DNA from: CAZFHA01 sp964518595
GTDB taxonomy: Bacteria > Bacillota > Clostridia > Saccharofermentanales > Saccharofermentanaceae
Reading direction: 5' to 3'
Assembly: GCA_964518595.1 (NCBI GenBank)
Contig: CAZFHA010000018.1
Location: 7,070 to 71,069 of the forward strand
Length of the DNA stretch: 64,000 nucleotides
The position numbers were made by a program, and so were the translations under genes. This document shows, piece by piece, positions 36,237 to 45,582 of this stretch. The stretch's first letter is position 1, and each line of letters starts with the position of its first letter. The notes beneath the pieces are model-generated. The model ran no database searches. It was not told where the DNA came from and worked only from the letters and a program-made list of their open reading frames with translations.

Positions 36237-36428
36237 CTAATCAAATTCTTTAAATAAATCTTCAATTTGACAGCCATACAGAGCAGCCAGAAAGGGAAGG
36301 CGGTGGGAGCGGGGGAGTTTACGGTCATTTTCCCATTTAGAAATCGTTGACTGTTCGACACCTAGAATTTCCGCAACTTCTTTTTGGGTTAATTGACCTT
36401 TTTGCCGAAAATAAGTAAAGCCATTCAT
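36237..36428 (-). CDS. Small XRE-family DNA-binding protein
   Basis: The 63-residue protein is a single Cro/C1-type helix-turn-helix: FRQKGQLTQKEVAEILGVEQ, then STISKWENDRKLPRSHRLPF. It has no extra sensor domain, typical of small repressors of phage, plasmid or toxin-antitoxin type. The start has a GGAGG-like site (AAGGAGG). It is the promoter-proximal gene of a possible pair with the hypothetical gene ending at 35665. Confidence 0.85.
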   Translation of the reverse strand: MNGFTYFRQKGQLTQKEVAEILGVEQSTISKWENDRKLPRSHRLPFLAALYGCQIEDLFKEFD

Positions 36429-36542
36429 AAAAACCTCCTTTAGGAATTTTTATCCTATTATAATGCAAAAGAACTTGAAATTATACAATTTTTAAACTAA
36501 AATAAGACTTAAATTACTATGAGGGTGGTTTTTTATAAAAAC

Positions 36543-36605
36543 GGCTATCTCAAAAACTGCTGGCGATACTTCGCAGAGGCACTTTTGAGATAGCCTGATT
36601 TTTTT
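36543..36605 (+). terminator. Strong hairpin, terminator-like on both strands
   Basis: GGCTATCTCAAAA pairs perfectly with TTTTGAGATAGCC around a 27-base loop. It is followed by a T run on the plus strand and preceded by an A-rich run that gives T residues on the minus strand. It lies in the 319-bp gap between the XRE gene and ilvE, which otherwise holds only the ilvE terminator. Confidence 0.7.
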
Positions 36606-36696
36606 GTGTACATGAGGTGACTGGAAAAGATAAAATAAGCTTCTTTCTAATGGCTCTTGTTAGGGGAACGGAAAAGGCCAAAAGAAAAAGATGGAA

Positions 36697-36723
36697 TAAA
36701 AAAGACTGCTTTCAAGGCAGTCC
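36697..36723 (-). terminator. Terminator of ilvE
   Basis: On the minus strand GACTGC pairs with GCAGTC and is followed by TTTTTTA. It begins about 25 bp after the ilvE stop. Confidence 0.8.
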
Positions 36724-36747
36724 TGAAATGCTATGATAAATGAAATC

Positions 36748-37818
36748 TTACACTTTAACTGTCCAACCAAAGGAATCTTCGATTACTCCCCTTTGAATGC
36801 CTGTGATAGTATCGTAGAACTTCTGCGATATGGGACCGGTCTGGTTATTATTGATGATGACAGACTTTTCACCGTAGCGCAGTTCTCCTACAGGCGATAT
36901 AACTGCGGCGGTGCCGCAGCCAAATATTTCTGAAACCTGATTTTCTTGTGCTAGGGTCATAATTTCATCAATGGAAATTTTGCGTTCTTCAACTTCCATG
37001 CCAAGAGCTAGGCCTAGTTCCAGACAAGATTTCCTGGTAATTCCCGGTAAGATACTACCATTTAGCTGCGGTGTGACAAGCTTGTTGCCTAGTACAAAGA
37101 ATATATTCATTGAGCCAACTTCTTCAATGTACTTCTGTTCAATTCCGTCTAGCCAAAGGACTTGGACATAGCCCTTCTTATGAGCCTTATCCTGAGCAAT
37201 CAGGCTGGAGGCGTAATTGCCGGCACATTTGGTGGAGCCTGTCCCGCCCCTTACAGCTCTAACATATGAATTCTCTACATAGATCTTTACTGGGTCAATT
37301 CCCTGAGGATAATAGGCTCCGGAAGGAGAGAGTATAATCATGAACCGATAAGTGTGAGATGGGCGCACTCCCAGATAAGGATCGGTAGCGATAACAAAGG
37401 GACGAATATAAAGGGATTCACCTTCTCCAGAAGGTATCCAATCTTGATCTAACTCCACTAGCTTACGAGTGGCGTAGACCATAAATTCTGTATCCATTTC
37501 TGGTATAACCAAACGATCGTCCGAAGCATTCATTCGTTCATAATTCAGCTTGGGGCGGAATAGATTAACAGACTTATCAGGGCAACGATATGCCTTAAGA
37601 CCCTCAAAAACAGCCTGACCATAATGAAAAACCATGGCAGAAGGCTCAATCATAAAGGGGCCATAGGGCGTGATTCGTGGTTCAATCCATCCCTGTCCTT
37701 CTATATAGTCCATGATAAACATATGATCGGTAAATATCTGACCAAAGGGCAAGGGTGCTCCTAGTTCTGGTTTCTTTTTAGGATGTTTCGTCTTCTCGAT
37801 TGAAATTGTGGGAAACAT
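36748..37818 (-). CDS. ilvE: Branched-chain amino acid aminotransferase
   Basis: The 356-residue PLP enzyme of fold type IV belongs to the longer (BCAT-like) class. Visible landmarks are AVFEGLKAYRCPDKSVNLFR (~70-90), the lysine-containing GTGSTKCAGNYASSLIAQ, LWLDGIEQKYIEEVGSMNIF (glutamate binding the PLP nitrogen), and the phosphate-binding ILPGITRKSCLEL. It performs the last step of isoleucine, valine and leucine synthesis, completing the pathway begun by the 12945-20984 operon although located apart. It is monocistronic with its own terminator. Confidence 0.94.
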   Translation of the reverse strand: MFPTISIEKTKHPKKKPELGAPLPFGQIFTDHMFIMDYIEGQGWIEPRITPYGPFMIEPSAMVFHYGQAVFEGLKAYRCPDKSVNLFRPKLNYERMNASDDRLVIPEMDTEFMVYATRKLVELDQDWIPSGEGESLYIRPFVIATDPYLGVRPSHTYRFMIILSPSGAYYPQGIDPVKIYVENSYVRAVRGGTGSTKCAGNYASSLIAQDKAHKKGYVQVLWLDGIEQKYIEEVGSMNIFFVLGNKLVTPQLNGSILPGITRKSCLELGLALGMEVEERKISIDEIMTLAQENQVSEIFGCGTAAVISPVGELRYGEKSVIINNNQTGPISQKFYDTITGIQRGVIEDSFGWTVKV

Positions 37819-37957
37819 TCTTTAGCCTCCTTAAACGTAGCTTTCTCTTAAAAGGTATTATATGACATTTTTATCATTCTGGATATCTGCTATTTTGGAA
37901 ATCCTCAGCAGGGAATGGCTAGTGTGCATAGCTTATAGCTGATAGTTTTAGCGAATT

Positions 37958-37969
37958 GAACAATTGTTC
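37958..37969 (+). promoter_or_regulatory. SOS box (LexA/DinR operator) of uvrB
   Basis: GAACAATTGTTC is a perfect palindrome matching the Gram-positive LexA consensus GAAC-N4-GTTC. It overlaps the -35 element of the uvrB promoter, so bound LexA would block transcription until DNA damage. Confidence 0.85.
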
Positions 37970-37992
37970 TTTTACTGTCTTATGGTTATAAT
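37964..37992 (+). promoter_or_regulatory. Promoter of uvrB
   Basis: TTGTTC (37964-37969) and TATAAT (37987-37992) have a 17-bp spacer, 65 bp upstream of the uvrB ATG. Confidence 0.75.
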
Positions 37993-38056
37993 GGATGTGC
38001 AATGATGATTTTGGAAAAGAGACGATTTTGTGGAGAAGAATGTGAGGGGAAGCAGT

Positions 38057-40078
38057 ATGGATCAATTAGCTGAAGACAAACCCTTTGTAATTAAGAGCCC
38101 GATGCGACCAACCGGAGATCAACCTAAGGCCATTGATGCCTTAGTAAGAGGTTTAGAGGAAGGCTTACCGGGGCAGACACTTCTGGGCGTTACAGGTTCG
38201 GGAAAGACCTTTACCATGGCTAATATTATTGAACGGGTTCAACGCCCCGCTCTGGTTATTGCCCACAATAAGACTTTGGCAGCGCAGCTTTGTTCTGAAT
38301 TTAAGGCTTTTTTTCCGGACAATGCGGTAGAGTTTTTTGTTTCTTACTATGATTACTATCAACCTGAGGCTTACATTGCCTCTACAGACACTTATATTGA
38401 GAAGGATTCAGATATTAATGATGATATTGACCGGATGCGTCATTCGGCGACTTCCGCTTTGCTAGAAAGAAGAGATGTTATCGTAGTGGCATCTGTTTCC
38501 TGTATTTATGGCTTAGGTGACCCAGAGGACTATAAGAGCTTAATGGTCAACTTGCGTCCGGGCATGAATAAAGATCGAGATCAAGTCATTCGAGAACTGA
38601 TAAAGATTCAGTATAGCCGGAATGATTTTGAGCTCAAGCGCGGTACGTTTCGTGTTCGGGGGGATACTTTGGATATCTATCCGGCTTCGGCGGAAGATAT
38701 TTTGACCCGAGTTAGTTTTTTTGGAGATACTATTGAGAAGATTACTGAAGTTGATGCTATTACCGGTAAGGTTAAGTGGGCGAGAAATTATACGGCTATT
38801 TTCCCAGCCTCTCACTATGCCACTTCTTCTGAGAAGATGAAACGAGCTTTAGTTACTATTGAGGAGGAATTGGATCAGAGGCTTAAGGAGCTTCGAGATC
38901 AGGGGAAACTAGTAGAAGCTTATCGTCTCGAACAACGTACCCGCTATGATTTGGAATTGCTCAGAGAGACCGGTTTTTGTAAGGGGATTGAGAATTATTC
39001 TCGTCATTTATCGGGTCGTTCTTCCGGTATGGCACCCTATACCCTGCTGGACTTCTTCCCCAAAGACTATCTGCTGATGGTGGATGAATCCCATGTTACG
39101 ATTCCTCAAGTCGGTGCTATGTATAATGGTGACCGAGCTCGAAAGACCAATTTAATTGAATATGGCTTCCGTCTTCCCTCGGCTTTGGATAACCGGCCAC
39201 TGCAGTTTTCGGAATTTGAAGAGCGGATGGGGCAGGCCTTATTTGTCTCTGCAACTCCGGCGGCTTATGAAGAGACTCATAGTGGTCAGACTGTGGAACA
39301 GATTATTCGACCTACCGGCTTAGTGGACCCGGAGATCTATATTCGACCGGTGGAAGGCCAGATAGAAGATATTTTAGCGGAAATTCGTGAGAACACGAAG
39401 AAGGGAGAACGTTCCCTGGTTTTGACGCTTACCAAGAAGATGGCGGAGGATTTAACAGACTTTTTGCGTAATGAGGGCATTAAAGTTAAGTATCTTCATT
39501 CTGATATTGACACTGTTGAACGAATGAAGATACTAAGAGGGCTGCGCCAGGGCGCTTTTGATGTTTTGGTAGGTATTAACTTGTTAAGAGAGGGTCTTGA
39601 CTTGCCGGAAGTTTCACTTCTGATGATTTTGGACGCTGACAAAGAAGGCTTCTTGCGTTCAACTCGTTCGCTGATTCAGATTATTGGCCGTGCTGCCCGA
39701 AACGTTAACGGCAGAGTTATCCTCTATGCGGATAAGATTACGGATTCTATGTTTGCCGCAGTTTCAGAGACGAATCGCCGCCGGGATATCCAGTTGGCTT
39801 ATAACCAAGAGCATAATATTACTCCAGTGTCCGTTAAGAAAGAGGTTCGTGACGTTCTGGAGACTATTGAGGCTGTGGGGAGTGAAGAGGGAATTAAGCC
39901 GGAAGCTATTACCGGCATGCTGGATCATAAGAAGTCTAAGCTTTCTCAGAATGAACTTCAGAAGTTGAGTCAACGCTTGGAGAAAGAAATGAAATCCGCT
40001 GCTAAGAATCTGGATTTTGAAGAGGCGGCTCGATTACGTGACCTTCTAATAACTGTGAGAGGAGAGCTAAAGAAGTAA
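38057..40078 (+). CDS. uvrB: Excinuclease ABC subunit B
   Basis: The 673-residue damage-verification helicase of nucleotide excision repair has Walker A GVTGSGKTFTMAN (~44). The beta-hairpin region SYYDYYQPEAYIASTDTYIE and helicase motifs (LLMVDESH; LFVSATPAAYE; IQIIGRAARNVNGRVI) are present. The C-terminal UVR domain (KEMKSAAKNLDFEEAARLRD) binds UvrC. ATG 38057 is chosen over the in-frame GTG at 38030, since GAGGGGA lies 6-7 bases before it. It is controlled by an SOS box. uvrA and uvrC are not in the window. Confidence 0.96.
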   Translation: MDQLAEDKPFVIKSPMRPTGDQPKAIDALVRGLEEGLPGQTLLGVTGSGKTFTMANIIERVQRPALVIAHNKTLAAQLCSEFKAFFPDNAVEFFVSYYDYYQPEAYIASTDTYIEKDSDINDDIDRMRHSATSALLERRDVIVVASVSCIYGLGDPEDYKSLMVNLRPGMNKDRDQVIRELIKIQYSRNDFELKRGTFRVRGDTLDIYPASAEDILTRVSFFGDTIEKITEVDAITGKVKWARNYTAIFPASHYATSSEKMKRALVTIEEELDQRLKELRDQGKLVEAYRLEQRTRYDLELLRETGFCKGIENYSRHLSGRSSGMAPYTLLDFFPKDYLLMVDESHVTIPQVGAMYNGDRARKTNLIEYGFRLPSALDNRPLQFSEFEERMGQALFVSATPAAYEETHSGQTVEQIIRPTGLVDPEIYIRPVEGQIEDILAEIRENTKKGERSLVLTLTKKMAEDLTDFLRNEGIKVKYLHSDIDTVERMKILRGLRQGAFDVLVGINLLREGLDLPEVSLLMILDADKEGFLRSTRSLIQIIGRAARNVNGRVILYADKITDSMFAAVSETNRRRDIQLAYNQEHNITPVSVKKEVRDVLETIEAVGSEEGIKPEAITGMLDHKKSKLSQNELQKLSQRLEKEMKSAAKNLDFEEAARLRDLLITVRGELKK

Positions 40079-40144
40079 AGCTTTTTTGAGAGCCTTGCCG
40101 AGTTGTGACGGTTCTCTTACGGTGCTTTCTGGAGCGGGAAGAAT

Positions 40145-43100
40145 ATGGGCTTTGTACACTTACACCTACATACGGAATATAGTTTGCTGGATGGTGCTAT
40201 TCGCCTTAAGGATTTACCTAAACAGGTAAAGGAGCTGGGGATGCATGCCTGCGCCATTACGGATCATGGTGTAATGTATGGAGCGGTAGAATTTTATCGG
40301 CGAATGAAAGCGGAAGGTATTCATCCTATTATTGGTTGCGAATGTTATGTAGCTCCTCGCAGTCGCTTTGACAAGGATGTCACTCTTGACCGTGAACCTT
40401 ACCACCTTATTCTTTTGGCCGAGAATGAAATTGGCCTGAAGAATCTTAATCGCTTAGTTTCAGCCGGTTATACTGAGGGCTATTACTATCGTCCCCGAAT
40501 AGACCGGGAACTTTTAGAAGCTCATCATCAGGGTCTTATTGCTTTGTCAGCCTGTCTGGGCGGTCATGTTGCTCGTTATTTGTTACGTAATCAATATAAT
40601 GAGGCTAAGGAGACGGCTCTTTGGTATGATCAGGTATTCGGTAGAGATAACTATTATCTGGAGATTCAAAGCAATCAGGTACCGGCTCAGGCTGAGGTGA
40701 ATCAACTGCTTATTCGCCTATCTCACGAGACAGGTATTCCCCTAGTTGCCACTAATGACAGCCACTACCTCTATAAGAAAGATTTTCAGGCTCATGACGT
40801 ACTGCTTTGTATGCAGACGGGGAAACATGTTTCCGATCAAGAACGAATGCGTATGCCCAGTAATGATTTTTATTTAAAATCAGAAGCCGAGATGCGCGAG
40901 TTTTTCCCTTTGGTGCCTAGTGCCATTGACAATACCGTTAAAATTGCCAATCGTTGTCAGGCCGGATATGTCTTTGGTCAAACGCACTTGCCTTCTTTTG
41001 AGATTCCGGCAGCGTTTTCCAGTAATGAGGTCTATCTTTTGTCTTTAGCGGAGGAGGGGCTGAAGAGCCGTCTGGAGATTCAGGGCAAGACTTCTGAATT
41101 TCTTACTTATCAGAGCCGTTTGGTAGAAGAACTGGATATTATTTCTCAAATGGGGTTTACCGATTATTTTTTGATCGTTTGGGATTTTATTAAGTATGCC
41201 CGGGATCACCAGATTATGGTTGGCCCCGGAAGAGGTTCTGGTGCTGGTTCGCTGGTCGCTTATGCTCTGGGCATTACTAATGTAGATCCTATCGCTTATG
41301 GTCTGATTTTTGAACGCTTCCTTAATAGCGAACGGGTCAGTATGCCGGATTTTGATATTGATTTTTGTTACGAACGAAGAAGTGAAGTAATCGACTATGT
41401 AACGGCGAAATATGGGCAGGATCGTGTTGCCCAAGTTATTAGTTTCGGTACCCTGGCGGCGCGTGCCTGCGTGCGTGATGTGGCTCGGGCTCTGGAACTT
41501 CCTTACGCAGAGACAGATCGTCTAGCCAAGTTAATTCCCTTTGCTATCGGTATGACCATTTCTAAGGCTCTTACTTTAGCTCCTGAACTAAAGAAAGCCT
41601 ACGACCAGAATCCTTCCGCTAAAGAAGTTTTGGATACCGCGATGCTTTTTGAAGGGATGCCCCGACATGCCTCCACTCATGCGGCAGGGGTAGTTATTTC
41701 CAGTGGCCCCCTCACAGATTTAGTTCCTTTATCTAAGAATGATGAGTCGATTGTGGTTCAATTCGATAAGAATAATGTTGAATCAATAGGGCTGTTAAAA
41801 TTTGATTTTCTTGGGCTGCGTACCTTAACAGTTATGAGAGATACAGCTGATATGGTATGGCAGAATCACCAGATTAAGATTGACTTTGACCAGATTCCGC
41901 TGGATGATCAGAAGGTTTATCAAATGATTGGGCGCGGCGAGACAGAAGGTGTTTTTCAGCTAGAAAGTCCTGGAATGACTACCTTTATGACGGAACTAAA
42001 ACCAGAAAGCCTCGAAGATATTATTGCCGGCATCTCTCTCTACCGTCCTGGACCCATGGATCAGATTCCCCGCTATATTAAGGCGCGCCATGATCCTTCA
42101 ACGATTCATTATGATACTGAGCTGCTAAAGCCAATTCTGCAAGTCACTTATGGCTGTATGGTTTACCAAGAACAGGTCATGCAGATTGTGCGAGACCTGG
42201 CGGGTTTTTCCATGGGTCAGTCCGATAATATTCGGCGTGCCATGTCGAAGAAGAATGCTAAGCTTATGGAGACATACAGAAACCTCTTTGTTCATGGCGG
42301 CGTGGATGAATTGGGGCGACCAGTAGATGGGGCTCGAGTAAGAGGAATTGATGAGAAGACTGCAGAGAAGATTTTTGATGACGTGTCTCATTTCGCTGGG
42401 TATGCTTTTAACAAATCTCATGCAGCTGCCTATGCTTTAGTAGGCTATTACACGGCTTATCTGAAGTATTACTACCCGACGGAATTTATGGCTGCGATCC
42501 TGAACAGTTACCGTGGTAATCTTTCCCAAGCGGCTTGGTATGTGGGCTGCTGTAAAGGTATGGGCATAAAGATTTTGCCTCCAGATATAAATTACAGCGT
42601 CACTCGTTTTGCCACAGAAGGTGATTCTTGTATTCGGATTGGCTTAGCCGTGGTTAAGAATGTGGGGGAAGGTGCTATTGAGGCTCTTGTCTCAGAACGG
42701 CGTAAGGTTGGTCATTTTAAGAGTTATGGTGATTTCTTGCGCCGGATGTTCGCTAGAGATGTGGGGAAGAAAGTCATTGAAAGTCTTATTTTAGCTTCGG
42801 CTCTAGATGGTTTTGCCTTGCCGCGTGCCGGGATGATAGGTGCTCTTGATAGTTTCTATGCCCAATTAGCAGCGGCCAGACGTCACCTTATGGAGGGACA
42901 GTTATCTTTGTTTGGCGGAGAGGAACAAGGGGATGAGGGTCAGGCAGAGCCTTTATTACCGGAACTGGAAGAGTTTACTTTGGCTGAGCGTTTAGCCAAA
43001 GAGAAGGAATATTTAGGTCTTTATGTTACCGGCCACCCTTTAGACGAGTATAAGGCTGTTATCAGTGCCTATTCAGATACAGATAGTTCCGCATTGCAAC

Positions 43101-43780
43101 CGCCGGAAGGGGAAGAAAGTGGCATTGGCGAAAAGCTGCTTATGGATCAGGATCAGGTAACCATGGCAGGGCTTTTGCGTCGGCGAACTACCAAGACTAC
43201 AAAGAAGAACGAAATGATGGCTTTTTTAGAAATGGAAGATTTGCTAGGTAGCTATGAGGTGATTGTTTTTCCCAAGGTACTACAGCAGTATTCGCAACTA
43301 TTGCAAGAAAATAGAGTCTTACTTATTAGGGGTCGAGTTAGTATCCGTGAGGATGAACCTACCAAAGTGATTGCCGAAGCCTTTGGAGAGCTGGAGGTAG
43401 AGGGGGATAATCCCTTGCCCCCCAGACCGAAAAAGTGGAATGATCAAAGGGGAGGATCTTTTGAAAAAAAACGCAATAATTCTTCTTTAGGATCTAACAA
43501 AGAGACGATTGTTCCACCTAATTCTCTAAACCAACGCCCAGAGCCCGAGGCTAAAGTTGCCCGGCTGGGTATACGTTTTTCTGGACAAGTCGGCGATGAT
43601 AGTTATAAGCGGCTGTTAGCGACCTTTGCCTATTTTCATGGGCCTATGCCGGTGGTACTTTTTTTGACTGGGGAAAAAAGAATTCATTCTTTGGAACAGG
43701 CCTATGCCATTGAACCGGACAATAGAATTTTAAAGGCTATTGCCCAAGTGGTTGGTTCCGAAAACATGGCGATTTTTTAA
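40145..43780 (+). CDS. dnaE: DNA polymerase III subunit alpha (DnaE type)
   Basis: The 1211-residue C-family polymerase has an N-terminal PHP domain (FVHLHLHTEYSLLDGAIR). Its polymerase core includes GPGRGSGAGSLVAYALGITN and the catalytic aspartates in PDFDIDFCYERR (~400). Then come the fingers, a tandem helix-hairpin-helix, and an OB domain (~1010-1080, TMAGLLRRRTTKTTKKNEMM). It is DnaE-like, not PolC-like, since no embedded exonuclease is present. The C-terminal ~130 residues, after a low-complexity basic linker (RPKKWNDQRGGSFEKKRNN), are less conserved. pfkA follows after 73 bp, the same dnaE-pfkA order found in many Bacillota. Confidence 0.96.
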   Translation: MGFVHLHLHTEYSLLDGAIRLKDLPKQVKELGMHACAITDHGVMYGAVEFYRRMKAEGIHPIIGCECYVAPRSRFDKDVTLDREPYHLILLAENEIGLKNLNRLVSAGYTEGYYYRPRIDRELLEAHHQGLIALSACLGGHVARYLLRNQYNEAKETALWYDQVFGRDNYYLEIQSNQVPAQAEVNQLLIRLSHETGIPLVATNDSHYLYKKDFQAHDVLLCMQTGKHVSDQERMRMPSNDFYLKSEAEMREFFPLVPSAIDNTVKIANRCQAGYVFGQTHLPSFEIPAAFSSNEVYLLSLAEEGLKSRLEIQGKTSEFLTYQSRLVEELDIISQMGFTDYFLIVWDFIKYARDHQIMVGPGRGSGAGSLVAYALGITNVDPIAYGLIFERFLNSERVSMPDFDIDFCYERRSEVIDYVTAKYGQDRVAQVISFGTLAARACVRDVARALELPYAETDRLAKLIPFAIGMTISKALTLAPELKKAYDQNPSAKEVLDTAMLFEGMPRHASTHAAGVVISSGPLTDLVPLSKNDESIVVQFDKNNVESIGLLKFDFLGLRTLTVMRDTADMVWQNHQIKIDFDQIPLDDQKVYQMIGRGETEGVFQLESPGMTTFMTELKPESLEDIIAGISLYRPGPMDQIPRYIKARHDPSTIHYDTELLKPILQVTYGCMVYQEQVMQIVRDLAGFSMGQSDNIRRAMSKKNAKLMETYRNLFVHGGVDELGRPVDGARVRGIDEKTAEKIFDDVSHFAGYAFNKSHAAAYALVGYYTAYLKYYYPTEFMAAILNSYRGNLSQAAWYVGCCKGMGIKILPPDINYSVTRFATEGDSCIRIGLAVVKNVGEGAIEALVSERRKVGHFKSYGDFLRRMFARDVGKKVIESLILASALDGFALPRAGMIGALDSFYAQLAAARRHLMEGQLSLFGGEEQGDEGQAEPLLPELEEFTLAERLAKEKEYLGLYVTGHPLDEYKAVISAYSDTDSSALQPPEGEESGIGEKLLMDQDQVTMAGLLRRRTTKTTKKNEMMAFLEMEDLLGSYEVIVFPKVLQQYSQLLQENRVLLIRGRVSIREDEPTKVIAEAFGELEVEGDNPLPPRPKKWNDQRGGSFEKKRNNSSLGSNKETIVPPNSLNQRPEPEAKVARLGIRFSGQVGDDSYKRLLATFAYFHGPMPVVLFLTGEKRIHSLEQAYAIEPDNRILKAIAQVVGSENMAIF

Positions 43781-43853
43781 AAATAGTTGTATAATAAATT
43801 GTCTTTTTCTATGAAATACCTGTCTTAGTGCAAGCGATAAAAGGAGTAAGATT

Positions 43854-44906
43854 ATGAGTATGGAATATAGTAGCGATAATTTGCCGGATCTAAAGAATCT
43901 AGTTGCACCCAATTTTGAGAAGGTGCCTGTAGCTGAGCGTCCCAAGGTTGGAGGCATAGGCATCCTCACCAGTGGTGGCGACGCTCCCGGAATGAATGCT
44001 GCAATTCGATCTGTAGTCCGTGCTGGTCTCAACTCCGGACATAAGGTATTTGGAATTACTAGAGGCTTTCATGGGCTTTGGAAAGGTGAAGTGGAGGAGC
44101 TTAATAGCCGGGATGTATCCGAGAAGCTTCAACGGGGGGGAACTTTTTTAATGACTGCTCGTTCTAAGACCTTTGAAACCCCCGAAGGCGTTCTTAAGGG
44201 TGCTAAGATGTGCAATGTCTTTGGCATTGATGTTTTAGTGGTTATTGGTGGTGACGGTTCTTTTCGCGGTGCAAGAGATTTGGCCCGAATTGGTGTTCCC
44301 GTTATGTGTATTCCCGGAACTATTGATAACGATATTGCCTCTACAGACTATACCATTGGTTATGACACGGCTATGAATACAGCCATGGATGCCATTGACA
44401 AACTTCGTGATACAGCTTCTTCTCATGAGCGTTGCAGTGTAATTGAGGTTATGGGTAGAAGAGCAGGTTATATTGCTTTGAATGTGGGTATTGCTACCGG
44501 CGCGGAAGTAGTTCTCATTCCTGAGCAGCAATATGACTTTGATAAGGATGTTGTCAGACTTATTCTTGCTGGCAGAAATAAAGGCAAGCGTCACTATGTA
44601 GTTATTGTTGCAGAAGGTGCAGGTAAGGCTGTAGAGGTAGCGGCACAGATTGAAGAAGCTACTGGAATTGAAGCCAGACCCACTATTTTAGGTCATTTGC
44701 AGCGGGGGGGCAGTCCGACCCTCAGAGATCGAACTATGGCCAGCCTGATGGGTGTTCATGCAGTGGAGTGTATTAATCAGGGGCTCTTGAATCGAGTCAT
44801 TATTCACCGAGCCGGTGAGATTGAGAGTCTAGATATTGAAGCTGCACTTAAGATGACTAAGACTATATCACAAGAGGAATTAGCTAAGGCGAGAGTTTTA
44901 TCCTAA
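43854..44906 (+). CDS. pfkA: ATP-dependent 6-phosphofructokinase
   Basis: The 350-residue glycolytic enzyme has GILTSGGDAPGMNAAIR near residue 35, IGGDGSFRGA (~132; glycine after the aspartate indicates ATP rather than pyrophosphate as donor), PGTIDNDIASTDYTIGYDTA (catalytic loop), and MGRRAGYIAL. It has an unusual N-terminal extension of about 30 residues compared with the ~320-residue bacterial form. An AAAGGAG site precedes the ATG. Confidence 0.95.
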   Translation: MSMEYSSDNLPDLKNLVAPNFEKVPVAERPKVGGIGILTSGGDAPGMNAAIRSVVRAGLNSGHKVFGITRGFHGLWKGEVEELNSRDVSEKLQRGGTFLMTARSKTFETPEGVLKGAKMCNVFGIDVLVVIGGDGSFRGARDLARIGVPVMCIPGTIDNDIASTDYTIGYDTAMNTAMDAIDKLRDTASSHERCSVIEVMGRRAGYIALNVGIATGAEVVLIPEQQYDFDKDVVRLILAGRNKGKRHYVVIVAEGAGKAVEVAAQIEEATGIEARPTILGHLQRGGSPTLRDRTMASLMGVHAVECINQGLLNRVIIHRAGEIESLDIEAALKMTKTISQEELAKARVLS

Positions 44907-44952
44907 TGAAGGCCAAGAAGTTTCCTTGGAAAAGGGCAGTGAGGGTAGTATT

Positions 44953-45573
44953 TTGACGGAGCAAAGTAGCAAAAGTAAAATATGGACCATACCAAATGTT
45001 CTAACCACCATTCGATTAATGGCTATACCTTTCATGGCCTTCTTTATCTACCAGAGTGGTCAACCGGGGGCGGAAGGCCAGCGCTATGGGATGCTATCCT
45101 TTATTTTTTTTGTAACCATCTGGGTTACAGACATGGCAGATGGTTTTATCGCCAGACGATTTAATCAGGTTTCTGATTTTGGTAAGATTTACGATCCTTT
45201 AGTAGATAAACTTTTTCAGTTTACCACAGCCTTTATGATGCTTATGATTAATCGGATTCCTCTTTGGGTGGTACTTTTTATTTTAGTTAAAGAGCTTACC
45301 ATGCTTATAGTTGGTGCCTATCTCTGGCGTTCTAAGCGGGTTGTGGTTCATGCCAAGTGGTATGGGAAGGCTGCAACCGTTCTGTTTGTGCTTGCTCTGG
45401 CAGTGGTATTTTTCATCCCCTATGAGCAGCGCTATCTAACCAATTATATTTTTATTTTGCCGGTAGCGATGTCCAGCTTTGCTGCGCTGGCCTATGGCTA
45501 TACCCTTCTGAAGCATGGTTTTTCTGCCAAGGAGTCTTCGGAGAACGAGTCGGAAAGAAACGAAAATAATTAG
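44953..45573 (+). CDS. pgsA: CDP-diacylglycerol--glycerol-3-phosphate 3-phosphatidyltransferase
   Basis: The 206-residue integral membrane enzyme makes phosphatidylglycerol phosphate. It contains the CDP-alcohol phosphotransferase signature D-x2-D-G-x2-A-R-x8-G-x3-D-x3-D (visible as DMADGFIARRF, then DFGKIYDPLVDK) and about five to six membrane helices. TTG 44953 is preferred, because GAGGG lies 7 bases upstream; another in-frame TTG at 44926 has little ribosome site. The hydrophilic C-terminal tail is Glu/Asn/Ser-rich. It precedes mutS2 by 9 bp. Confidence 0.88.
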   Translation: MTEQSSKSKIWTIPNVLTTIRLMAIPFMAFFIYQSGQPGAEGQRYGMLSFIFFVTIWVTDMADGFIARRFNQVSDFGKIYDPLVDKLFQFTTAFMMLMINRIPLWVVLFILVKELTMLIVGAYLWRSKRVVVHAKWYGKAATVLFVLALAVVFFIPYEQRYLTNYIFILPVAMSSFAALAYGYTLLKHGFSAKESSENESERNENN

Positions 45574-45582
45574 GAGTCAATC

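Noticed and set aside
40088..40119. GAGAGCC/GGTTCTC hairpin between uvrB and dnaE as a terminator
   Set aside because: The loop is long and no T run follows on the plus strand; read-through into dnaE is likely.
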